Under the pieces are notes generated by a model. That model was not told the origin of the DNA. It saw only the letters and a program-made list of their open reading frames with translations, and made no database searches. A program made the translations under genes and the position numbers. 5,085 nucleotides of DNA from Anaerolineales bacterium (GTDB taxonomy: Bacteria; Chloroflexota; Anaerolineae; Anaerolineales; Villigracilaceae): assembly GCA_029933275.1 (NCBI GenBank), contig JAOZOM010000012.1, forward strand, positions 11,822-16,906. The letters are read 5' to 3'. Below, one piece after another: positions 1 to 5,085 of the stretch. Numbering within the stretch: the first letter of the stretch is position 1; each line of letters begins with the position of its first letter.

Positions 1-1248
1 GCGTTGCGGGCAGGAAAGCATTCTAGTTTATCGGTCATCTCCAATGTCGCCGATGCAATAGAAATCAAAGATGTGCCGGATGACCGCACTCTTGCATCGC
101 TAGGATACGAGACAAAAACGCTTTCTGGTGTTGGCTACAACTCTCTTGACTATGAGTTCCTAATACCTTTAGGGAAAACTCCCTCAGGTGAAATTTCTTT
201 CAAGCTACTCTACGCACATTCCGCAATTTTCGACTTTGAAGCATCAGGGGCAATCATCTCCTTGAATGGAGAAAATCTGGGAAGTATTAAATTCTCGGAT
301 GAAACAGCGAATCAGGTAACAGAGCTAAATATCAACATCCCGGCATACGCACTCAAGCCGGGCAGAAATACTCTCTCGATTCGGGCTGAGTTGCTTCCCT
401 TAGATTATTGCTCAGTGTTAAATAACGATGGCTTATGGATGTCCATTAGCGAGGATTCTCTCTTGCATATCCCGTTAATTGATGCGGGCAACACCCCTAC
501 CCTTTCTGGCGACCTAAGCATGTTCCCCGCTCCTTTTATAAACAGCCCATCATTAAGCGAATTAAGTTTCATTTTCCCAAAAGACAATATCCTAAGCTGG
601 GAACTGGGAGCCAATCTCGCTGAAAATCTCGGTCAATACGCCGTTGGGAAAACTCTACATTTATCCGCCTATTATGCTGACAATCTCCCAGATGAGACTC
701 GTGAGAATAAAGATCTGATTATTATCGGGCAAGCATCACAACTGCCCATCTTGGACGAATTAGCAGAATCAATGCCGGCTTATTTTGAAAAAGGAAGCAA
801 TATAGCGGTTGAAGCAAATGCCAACATCACCTTTAGCATCCCTGAAAATACCGATTTAGGTTATTTAGAATTATTCCCTGCTCCCTGGGATTCTTCGCGA
901 AGCATTTTAACCATCTTAGGAAGCACCCCTTTGGGTTTGCAGTGGTCACAAGAAACTCTACTTAACCCAGACGTAAAACCAGATATGCACGGGGATTATG
1001 TTGTCGTCCATGCTGAAAAAATGTATGCGGTTGACACAGAAGCCGGTTTAGGCGCACAGAATTTATCTGCTACGGCTGTTCCCGGAGAGTACCCCACCCT
1101 CATTCCAGATACAGTCCCCACGACAAGCTATGCTTACCAACAAGATTGGGTCATTACCGCCATAAAAATCGTTTCCGGCATGATTATCCTCTTGCTACTT
1201 GGATTAATCATTAAAACAACCCGAAAAGACCATAAAAATAAAAAGTAA
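1..1248 (+). CDS. BcsB-like cellulose synthase partner, C-terminal part (5' end outside window)
   Basis: This is the C-terminal part of a BcsB-family protein (cellulose synthase subunit B). In known systems BcsB sits outside the cytoplasmic membrane, is held by a C-terminal helix and helps the BcsA glycosyltransferase export the glucan. The frame is open through base 1, so the gene starts upstream. Residues are counted from the TTG at base 4. Residues 38-158 form a beta-rich jelly-roll-like carbohydrate-binding domain ending in the family-like LDYC...W..I...S segment. Residues 170-345 match the alpha/beta flavodoxin/ferredoxin-like domain, with the typical IIIGQASQLPI strand-loop. Residues 382-403 are a hydrophobic helix (WVITAIKIVSGMIILLLLGL) followed by a basic tail. 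About 415 residues are visible of a family usually 600-800 long, so the first domain pair is probably missing. A terminator follows the stop codon. The family's old label as c-di-GMP-binding is historical; that role belongs to the PilZ domain of BcsA. The family call is fairly secure, but the polymer need not be cellulose. Confidence 0.82.
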   Translation, partial: ALRAGKHSSLSVISNVADAIEIKDVPDDRTLASLGYETKTLSGVGYNSLDYEFLIPLGKTPSGEISFKLLYAHSAIFDFEASGAIISLNGENLGSIKFSDETANQVTELNINIPAYALKPGRNTLSIRAELLPLDYCSVLNNDGLWMSISEDSLLHIPLIDAGNTPTLSGDLSMFPAPFINSPSLSELSFIFPKDNILSWELGANLAENLGQYAVGKTLHLSAYYADNLPDETRENKDLIIIGQASQLPILDELAESMPAYFEKGSNIAVEANANITFSIPENTDLGYLELFPAPWDSSRSILTILGSTPLGLQWSQETLLNPDVKPDMHGDYVVVHAEKMYAVDTEAGLGAQNLSATAVPGEYPTLIPDTVPTTSYAYQQDWVITAIKIVSGMIILLLLGLIIKTTRKDHKNKK

Positions 1249-1254
1249 GTACAT

Positions 1255-1292
1255 AAAAAAAACCTGCTTCCTCGATGGGAGCGGGTTTTTTT
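1255..1292. terminator. Bidirectional rho-independent terminator between converging genes
   Basis: An 11-bp GC-rich stem (1261-1271 paired with 1277-1287, including two G-T wobbles) closes a 5-base loop. It is preceded by a run of 8 A (1255-1262) and followed by 7 T (1286-1292). The A and T runs make it work in both directions. It sits in the 61-bp gap between the stop of the BcsB-like gene and the stop of the opposite-strand lipoprotein gene, so it probably ends both transcripts. Confidence 0.9.
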
Positions 1293-1309
1293 GAAAACTA
1301 TTTCATGCC

Positions 1310-2428
1310 TCATTGCCAAACTTCAATTTCGCTCTCGTGAAGAACCGGATTGACATAAACATACCCCTTTGTGAAATCTCTTCGCCAACCGCCTTCAAAT
1401 TCATAATATCCGCTTGTTGGCACACCTAAGGGGAAAAAATAATTCTCATAAAACCAGGCATCCCCATAAAAGTCAGAATCAGCATATCGAAAAGAAAGAT
1501 TCCCGCCGCTAACCAGCAAATAAGATGCGAATGAAAATTTTTCTCGATCAAGATCGTTTTTCTGTCCTTGAGAAATAAGAATTAATGGCTTTTTCATTTT
1601 CTGCGCCTCAACAACCATCAGCAATTGTTTCTCCCAGTCCACGGGAAGATAATAGCGTTCGTTATAACCTACCGCAAAATCTTCGATCATCGCCCCATCC
1701 AGAAAACTTAAATAACCTAACCAAAGGGAATTATCTTCACACTCAACAATATTTGCATAAACGGGACGATATTGAATATTCTCATCTATATATGCCAAAA
1801 AACCTTCCATGGCAATTTGGTAACTTTCATCGTCCGGATATTTAGCTGGAAGTTTCCCGATTCGCTTAAATTTATTTAAACTTGCTTCTACATTATCAAT
1901 GAAAAGTCCTTCCCAACCATATAGATTTTGTAATTCTTCCGCTCGCTCCAACCAAAATTCGCGATACCCCGAATTACCCGGATCCATATACACATTTTTC
2001 CCTTTACGAATCATCTCTCCGTTTTCATCTCGCAGGAACCAATCAGGATGTTCAATACTGAGCGAACAAAAATCTCCAACTTTATACGCGACCTGATTCC
2101 CATAAGGTGTTTTGTTACAAGAGCCAGGATCTTGAATTTGCACGAAGAGCAAGTATTCCAAAACAGGATTGTCTACACCCAACTGACGCAACTCATCCCG
2201 CTCATCTTCGTCATAATGTGTGAGGATAAAAGTGTCAAATTTCTGCGCTAACACCGCTAGAGATGTGCCATCTTCCGGTGGTTTATAGAACCATGCTAAT
2301 TGGATAAAATCTTCTTCAGAGGCGTGCGGGTCAATCGGAACGTCAATCTCTTTTCTAGGGATGCTTTGTTGACAAGCAAGAAGAATACTTCCCAAAAGAG
2401 CAAGAAGGAATATTTTTTTTATGAACAT
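1310..2428 (-). CDS. Lipoprotein with putative TIM-barrel glycoside hydrolase domain (GHL15/GH114-like)
   Basis: The predicted protein has 372 residues. Residues 1-19 are a lipoprotein signal peptide: two lysines, a hydrophobic core and the lipobox LLAC with Cys19. The mature protein should therefore be lipid-anchored on the outer face of the cytoplasmic membrane. The rest resembles the putative glycoside hydrolase families GHL15 and GH114. Recognisable blocks are a first strand at 41-48, YMDPGNSGYREFWLER (147-162), GLFIDNVEAS (174-183, with candidate acidic residues Asp178 and Glu181), GAMIED (245-250), a central LISQGQ segment and a late GG.WRRDFTKG...VNP block. The order is what is expected of an alpha/beta barrel with acidic residues at strand ends. 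The start is supported by GGGAG (2434-2438) 5 bases before the ATG. Its place next to BcsB-like, deacetylase and acetyltransferase genes suggests it trims or processes the exported polysaccharide. That is inference, because GHL families are largely uncharacterised. The lipoprotein call is firm and the enzyme class is moderate. Confidence 0.72.
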   Translation of the reverse strand: MFIKKIFLLALLGSILLACQQSIPRKEIDVPIDPHASEEDFIQLAWFYKPPEDGTSLAVLAQKFDTFILTHYDEDERDELRQLGVDNPVLEYLLFVQIQDPGSCNKTPYGNQVAYKVGDFCSLSIEHPDWFLRDENGEMIRKGKNVYMDPGNSGYREFWLERAEELQNLYGWEGLFIDNVEASLNKFKRIGKLPAKYPDDESYQIAMEGFLAYIDENIQYRPVYANIVECEDNSLWLGYLSFLDGAMIEDFAVGYNERYYLPVDWEKQLLMVVEAQKMKKPLILISQGQKNDLDREKFSFASYLLVSGGNLSFRYADSDFYGDAWFYENYFFPLGVPTSGYYEFEGGWRRDFTKGYVYVNPVLHESEIEVWQ

Positions 2429-2458
2429 GGCTTCTCCCGTTTTTTACCTTCAATCATT

Positions 2459-2467
2459 TGGTAAAAT
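2459..2467 (+). promoter_or_regulatory. Candidate extended -10 promoter for the deacetylase gene
   Basis: TGGTAAAAT reads as an extended -10 element (TG, one base, then TAAAAT, 5 of 6 matches to TATAAT) with no convincing -35. It predicts a start near 2474 and a leader of about 33 bases. It faces the minus-strand TATAAT at 2476-2481, so polymerase could probably not occupy both at once. A weaker TATAGA at 2471-2476 is an alternative. Confidence 0.35.
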
Positions 2468-2475
2468 CTTTATAG

Positions 2476-2481
2476 ATTATA
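2476..2481 (-). promoter_or_regulatory. Candidate -10 box for the lipoprotein gene
   Basis: On the minus strand this is a perfect TATAAT, 47 bases upstream of the lipoprotein ATG, predicting a leader of about 40 bases. No good -35 box is seen at 16-18 bases, only a weak TTTAAC at 15, so the assignment is tentative. Confidence 0.4.
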
Positions 2482-2506
2482 TCCCAACAAGCAAAGGTTA
2501 AATCTG

Positions 2507-3511
2507 ATGGCATTCAAAAAAGAGTTTAAAAAGACTACACTCCAAATTATGCACAAAAGCGGTTTAACGCGTCTGCTCGCTGGTACTGGTACAAACAATT
2601 TCTTAACTGTACTCAATTATCACCGCGTAGATTACCCTGAAAATCGCCCGTGGCTCGATCCTTCGCTCATTAGTGCAACTCCTGAGCAATTCGAAGCACA
2701 GATGCGACTTTTGCGGCAAAAATATTCGCCAATCGGGATAGAGGCTCTTTTAGACACTCTCATAAATGAAAAAACATTGCCTCGCCGCGCGGTGCTCATC
2801 ACCGTAGACGATGGCTATCGCGATTTTCAGGAAACCATCTTTCCGATTACGTCCAAATATGGTATTCAGCCGATTCTATTCGTCCCCACCGCATATCCGG
2901 CGGGAAAAGAGTTTTGGTGGGATAAACTTTATTGGGCAGTCGAAAATCAAGATAAAGACGAAATAGAAACCCCTTACGAAAAATTCAATCTCGCTACACC
3001 TGCTCAACGGGAGAAAACGCTCAGAGAATTGCGCACCAAGATCAAGCGCGGGGATTTCAGAAAGGGCATGAGCCTCGTAGATGCCCTCTACGCGACAAGC
3101 AAGCCTAAGGTCAAGAGCGATACCGCAGATACGCTCGATTGGGATGAATTAAACACTTTAGCCCGCAAGGGAGTCATTATCGCCGCGCATACCCATCATC
3201 ATCCTTTATTAACGCGGATTCCCTTCGAGGAGGCTTGCGATGAAATCCATCAATCGCTGGAGATAATCAAAAAAGAGATTGCGGAAACCTCCCCGATTTT
3301 TGCTTTTCCAGATGGACAGCCTGCTTTTTTTTCACCTGAATTAATCTCCTTTTTGAAAAAAGAAAAAATTATATTTGCGGTAACCACCGTAGATGAAAAC
3401 GCATCGCTCACGCTTGAAAATGCACTTTTTTTTCCGAGAATTGGCGTTTATCGAAAACTCTCTCTCGCGGCTTTTGAATATCGCTTAACGCCTTTTTACA
3501 CGAGAAAATAG
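2507..3511 (+). CDS. Polysaccharide deacetylase family protein (NodB/CE4 domain)
   Basis: The predicted protein has 334 residues and the motifs of the carbohydrate esterase 4 (NodB) family, which removes acetyl groups from N-acetylated or O-acetylated sugars using a divalent metal. LNYHRV (36-41) is the usual first strand. TVDDGY (99-104) is motif 1, with Asp101 as likely catalytic base and Asp102 as metal ligand; Val replaces the more usual Phe. HTHHHP (228-233) is motif 2, giving His228 and His232 as metal ligands. FAFPDG (265-270) is motif 3. FPRIGVYR (309-316) is the frequent C-terminal arginine block. A long insert between motifs 1 and 2 (about 130-215) carries FWWDKLYWAV, common in EPS-cluster members. 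No signal peptide is visible, so it may act inside the cell or be exported another way. The ATG is preceded by AAAGG (2493-2497) at 9 bases. The 3' end overlaps the opposite acetyltransferase gene by 27 bp. The family call is strong; the substrate is unknown. Confidence 0.9.
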   Translation: MAFKKEFKKTTLQIMHKSGLTRLLAGTGTNNFLTVLNYHRVDYPENRPWLDPSLISATPEQFEAQMRLLRQKYSPIGIEALLDTLINEKTLPRRAVLITVDDGYRDFQETIFPITSKYGIQPILFVPTAYPAGKEFWWDKLYWAVENQDKDEIETPYEKFNLATPAQREKTLRELRTKIKRGDFRKGMSLVDALYATSKPKVKSDTADTLDWDELNTLARKGVIIAAHTHHHPLLTRIPFEEACDEIHQSLEIIKKEIAETSPIFAFPDGQPAFFSPELISFLKKEKIIFAVTTVDENASLTLENALFFPRIGVYRKLSLAAFEYRLTPFYTRK

Positions 3512-4588
3512 TTTTTTTACTTGGGGTAACCAAATGAAGATGAAGAGAGCAAGAAAGTTATTGCGCCGAATGAAGCGGATTTTTACATATTTTCGTTTTT
3601 CTGGCTTCCAATTGAGCTTGTAGGCTTCGTCTCCACGCAAAAAATCAATTTCGGTGTACCCTAACTCAAACGCTTTTTCTGTCGCCAATTTGTAAAGCAG
3701 AGTTCCTACAGATACTCTTGGAGGAAACCGAAAATCATAAGCGACCCGCCAAGGTTCGTATCTCTTATTTTGCACAAAACCGTATTGATAAGCAACGGGG
3801 ATGTTATCAACTTCCAACAAAAATATATTTAGTAACCCCTTCCCCGGCATACGCGTAAATAGCTTTTTATGAAAAATTTGCTCTTTTTCTGACTGATAGA
3901 TGATGGGGTATTTACTATACCGATTGATTTCGATAATTTTCTGAAAAATTTCCCAGCTGGCTTCTTCTCCAGAAAAATATTGAAACGAAACCTCTCCAAT
4001 TTTAGCAGCACGACGTGCGGATCTACGCAAAATTTCACGAAATTTCTTCGAGAGGTTTGCTAGATAATCATCCCACTTTCCTTTTAGCGGAATATAAAAA
4101 TGATCGTAAATTTTCACTCTTGATTTGTATCCTGCTTTATCAAAATACCCCTTGATAAATTTTAGAGCAGGGTCGTCTTGAGCGTAGCGATTAAATTCCA
4201 ATATATCCCAATATTGTTCTTGTTTGACAAGAAAATCACTTAAAAGAGCTAGAACTTCCTCATTATTATTTTTTAGAATGATTCCACTTACATCGCAATG
4301 CGGACTCCCCAATGGACGGAGCATACGAAAGGAGAGACTATATTTTTGTTTATTAGATAACATAAGAGGAATAATCCCAACCAGTTCTTCTTCACGCCAT
4401 GCTGTAACTAACCAAAGTTTATGCCCCTGCTCATATACTTGCCACCAAGAAAACAGCCACTCCCAAGTCAAAAAAGCAGATTGGGTATGATTCTGCGCCA
4501 AGAGGTGATTCCATTGGTCTTCTAATCGCTCAAATTCTTTCGTTTCGTGAATGGTGCGTACTTCAACGGCTTTGTTCTTTGACAGCAT
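3485..4588 (-). CDS. CelD/BcsL-family GNAT acyltransferase
   Basis: The protein has 367 residues from the chosen start and belongs to the GNAT-fold group known as CelD/BcsL (BioF2-like acetyltransferase domain). The group is frequent in cellulose and exopolysaccharide clusters and presumed to transfer an acyl group to a sugar or lipid-linked precursor in the cytoplasm. Visible landmarks are SAFLTWEWLFSWW (37-49), the strand ELVGIIPLML (68-77), the basic helix LSKKFREILRRSARRA (179-194) and the signature VSVGTLLYKLATEKAFELGY (292-311) with FLRGDEAYKLNW (316-327). The frame is open to a GTG at 4642, but the ATG at 4588 is preferred: GGAGAG (4593-4598) lies 4 bases before it, and the conserved region begins soon after. 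The C-terminus ends in a hydrophobic, then basic stretch (345-367) that could lie on the membrane. It converges with the deacetylase gene, with a 27-bp overlap and no visible terminator. A joint role in modifying the polymer made with the BcsB-like protein is inferred. Confidence 0.87.
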   Translation of the reverse strand: MLSKNKAVEVRTIHETKEFERLEDQWNHLLAQNHTQSAFLTWEWLFSWWQVYEQGHKLWLVTAWREEELVGIIPLMLSNKQKYSLSFRMLRPLGSPHCDVSGIILKNNNEEVLALLSDFLVKQEQYWDILEFNRYAQDDPALKFIKGYFDKAGYKSRVKIYDHFYIPLKGKWDDYLANLSKKFREILRRSARRAAKIGEVSFQYFSGEEASWEIFQKIIEINRYSKYPIIYQSEKEQIFHKKLFTRMPGKGLLNIFLLEVDNIPVAYQYGFVQNKRYEPWRVAYDFRFPPRVSVGTLLYKLATEKAFELGYTEIDFLRGDEAYKLNWKPEKRKYVKIRFIRRNNFLALFIFIWLPQVKKLFSRVKRR

Positions 4589-4592
4589 CGTT

Positions 4593-4598
4593 CTCTCC
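4593..4598 (-). promoter_or_regulatory. Ribosome binding site that fixes the CelD/BcsL start
   Basis: GGAGAG on the minus strand lies 4 bases before the ATG at 4586-4588. The alternative upstream GTG at 4640-4642 has no comparable site, so the 18 extra codons are probably untranslated leader. Confidence 0.75.
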
Positions 4599-4623
4599 GA
4601 AATTCTAGTTTTCCTTCCCCGAA

Positions 4624-4654
4624 AGTATACACTACCCCACACCTTTTATAGCAA
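4624..4654 (-). promoter_or_regulatory. Candidate promoter for the CelD/BcsL gene
   Basis: On the minus strand TATACT (4624-4629, 5 of 6 matches) lies 19 bases downstream of TTGCTA (4649-4654, 4 of 6). It would start transcription near 4617, about 29 bases before the ATG. It lies inside the rejected GTG extension, which supports the shorter gene. The spacing is on the long side. Confidence 0.45.
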
Positions 4655-4681
4655 AAAAACTCTCTTCCGAGAGTTTTTTTT
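4653..4681. terminator. Symmetric rho-independent terminator hairpin
   Basis: A 12-bp perfect stem (4653-4664 with 4669-4680) has CTCTC/GAGAG next to the TTCC loop and seven A-T pairs below, with 7-8 T on either strand. It can act in both directions. No intact gene ends at it. On the minus strand it follows directly after a tRNA-like T-arm, so it may be the surviving terminator of a lost tRNA gene. It also insulates the acetyltransferase promoter from read-through. Confidence 0.85.
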
Positions 4682-4733
4682 GGAGATTCGAACCCGCAAC
4701 GTCCTGATGTGAATAGAATTAAGCCGTTGTTTG
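4682..4733 (-). pseudogene. tRNA-like relic (3' half, degraded)
   Basis: On the minus strand GCGGGTTCGAATC (4685-4697) is a typical tRNA T-arm start with the loop TTCGAAT. Before it come a 4-base variable region and a 17-base segment (4702-4718) that can be read as an anticodon arm: stem TTCTA/CAGGA with 4 of 5 pairs, loop TTCACAT. The latter would put CAC (Val) at the anticodon, though I would not assign identity from this. The T-stem's far side pairs at only three positions, no matching acceptor stem or CCA is present, and A-rich terminator sequence follows at once. The D-arm is not convincing. It is either a decayed tRNA gene or the tail left at an integration site. Chance resemblance is possible. 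Confidence 0.33.
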
Positions 4734-4747
4734 TAAGTACCCGAGCA
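4734..4747. repeat. Left terminal inverted repeat of the MITE-like element
   Basis: TAAGTACCCGAGCA is the exact reverse complement of 4907-4920. It lies directly beside the tRNA-like relic. Confidence 0.8.
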
Positions 4748-4797
4748 AAAGTTTTTTAGCATTTTAATACAATGTTTTGAATCGCGAAATGATGCTG

Positions 4798-4892
4798 AAA
4801 CCTGCCCCTCAATCCCCCTCGCGAAGCATCCTTTAGGGTAGATTCGACAATACCATCGTCGCATTTGGGGAAGACCGGGTGGAGGCAGGTTT
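4798..4892. repeat. Inner imperfect palindrome of the MITE-like element
   Basis: AAACCTGCC (4798-4806) and GGCAGGTTT (4884-4892) pair perfectly across 77 bases. Within them CGACAAT/ATCGTCG (4845-4851 with 4855-4861) forms a hairpin over an ACC loop, with one A-C mismatch on the plus strand that becomes a G-T wobble in a minus-strand RNA. This favours, slightly, a folded transcript read from the minus strand. Confidence 0.55.
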
Positions 4893-4906
4893 TGCCAAAT
4901 TATCCA

Positions 4907-4920
4907 TGCTCGGGTACTTA
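4907..4920. repeat. Right terminal inverted repeat of the MITE-like element
   Basis: TGCTCGGGTACTTA is the exact reverse complement of 4734-4747. It ends about 50 bp before the predicted -10 box of the restriction gene. Confidence 0.8.
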
Positions 4921-4965
4921 TACTCAGGTTAGGAAGGAGAGGCAAACGGGACTTTTTCAAGATAA

Positions 4966-4974
4966 TGTTATAAT
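4966..4974 (+). promoter_or_regulatory. Perfect extended -10 promoter for the HsdR-like gene
   Basis: TGTTATAAT is a full match to the extended -10 consensus (TG, one base, TATAAT). No good -35 is seen, which is usual for this promoter type. It predicts a start near 4981 and a leader of about 53 bases before the ATG at 5034. Confidence 0.6.
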
Positions 4975-5033
4975 TGCTCGAATATAAGACGGGAAGAAAC
5001 TCCGCATCAAATAATCTCAAGTAGCGAAACCCC

Positions 5034-5085
5034 ATGACATCAAAAAAAGACCTTACAGAAAGAGATATTTGCACAAAGTTTATTC
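5034..5085 (+). CDS. Start of a type I restriction endonuclease subunit R-like gene (runs off the window)
   Basis: Only 17 codons are visible, reading MTSKKDLTERDICTKFI. The LTE.DI.TKFI pattern just after a lysine-rich start is how many HsdR proteins (type I restriction enzyme R subunit, EcoEI/EcoR124-like) begin. HsdR is the ATP-driven translocating nuclease that works with HsdM and HsdS against unmethylated foreign DNA. The frame is open to the last base. A perfect extended -10 box lies upstream, but the Shine-Dalgarno match before the ATG is poor (nothing better than a short purine stretch), so initiation may be weak. Orientation suggests that the nuclease, helicase, hsdM and hsdS parts lie to the right. 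The call rests on one short conserved motif; other SF2 helicase-nuclease proteins sharing this N-terminus are possible. Confidence 0.65.
   Translation, partial: MTSKKDLTERDICTKFI

Larger units (their letters stand above)
4734..4920. mobile_element. MITE-like non-coding element with 14-bp terminal inverted repeats
   Basis: The 187-bp segment is bounded by perfect inverted repeats TAAGTACCCGAGCA (4734-4747) and TGCTCGGGTACTTA (4907-4920). Inside are a second perfect 9-bp inverted pair (AAACCTGCC 4798-4806, GGCAGGTTT 4884-4892) and a small hairpin at 4842-4864. It holds C-run and G-run segments but no credible reading frame. Both outer repeats end in TA, which would fit the TA target duplication of IS630/mariner-type elements. 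Because TA is self-complementary, it cannot be told apart from part of the repeat. Size, lack of coding and nested repeats fit a MITE or a large REP-like unit. Transposase family is an inference. Confidence 0.55.

Noticed and set aside
4..6. TTG as the true start of the BcsB-like gene
   Set aside because: The frame is open at the window edge, the visible part is only about half the family length, and no ribosome site can be seen. The gene almost surely begins upstream.
1585..2251. Three plus-strand open frames of 65-86 codons
   Set aside because: They lie entirely inside the lipoprotein gene on the other strand and show no family features; they are shadow frames.
3829..4490. Short frames of 69 and 88 codons inside the acyltransferase gene
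   Set aside because: They are nested in a well-conserved coding region in other frames, with no domains of their own.
4682..4754. An intact tRNA gene on the minus strand
   Set aside because: Only the T-loop and a partial anticodon arm look right. The T-stem is broken, the acceptor stem and CCA are absent and the D-arm does not pair.
4734..4920. tmRNA, RNase P or SRP RNA gene
   Set aside because: The fold-rich segment next to a T-arm prompted the check, but none of the conserved core sequences of these RNAs could be found on either strand.
4646..5074. A 142-codon open frame on the minus strand starting with GTG
   Set aside because: It runs through the HsdR-like start on the other strand, the whole inverted-repeat element, the tRNA-like relic and the terminator. 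It has no domain pattern and its composition follows the repeat, so it is best seen as a chance frame.
1..5085. CRISPR array or tandem repeats
   Set aside because: No regularly spaced direct repeats are visible anywhere; the only clear repeats are the inverted pairs at 4734-4920 and the terminator hairpins.

Overview
The window (about 40-45% GC by eye) looks like accessory DNA from a free-living bacterium. The gene families and the style of intergenic repeat are compatible with Chloroflexota (Anaerolineae-like). That placement is an inference from family resemblance and is not proven by any marker gene here. Genes alternate strand almost one by one (+, -, +, -, +), so each seems to have its own transcription signals rather than belonging to one operon.

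Positions 1-4588 form an exopolysaccharide locus. It holds the C-terminal part of a BcsB-like cellulose synthase partner (+), a lipoprotein resembling the GHL15/GH114-type TIM-barrel glycoside hydrolases (-), a NodB/CE4 polysaccharide deacetylase (+), and a CelD/BcsL-type GNAT acetyltransferase (-). Together they suggest synthesis of a beta-glucan or related polymer at the membrane. The polymer or its precursors may be acylated and deacetylated, and a surface-anchored hydrolase may trim it. The BcsA-like glycosyltransferase would be expected to the left of the window. A bidirectional terminator separates the first converging gene pair, while the second pair overlaps tail to tail by 27 bp. A 78-bp divergent promoter region lies between the hydrolase-like and deacetylase genes.

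Positions 4589-5033 hold no convincing protein gene but are rich in structure. In order they contain a promoter for the acetyltransferase gene, a strong symmetric hairpin terminator, a sequence resembling the 3' half of a degraded tRNA, and a 187-bp MITE-like segment bounded by perfect 14-bp inverted repeats carrying TA ends. A perfect extended -10 promoter follows.

At the right edge (5034-5085) a second module begins. Its first 17 codons (MTSKKDLTERDICTKFI) resemble the N-terminus of type I restriction endonuclease subunits (HsdR). The window therefore appears to cross a boundary between a polysaccharide locus and a restriction-modification (defence) island, with tRNA-like and mobile-element debris at the junction.
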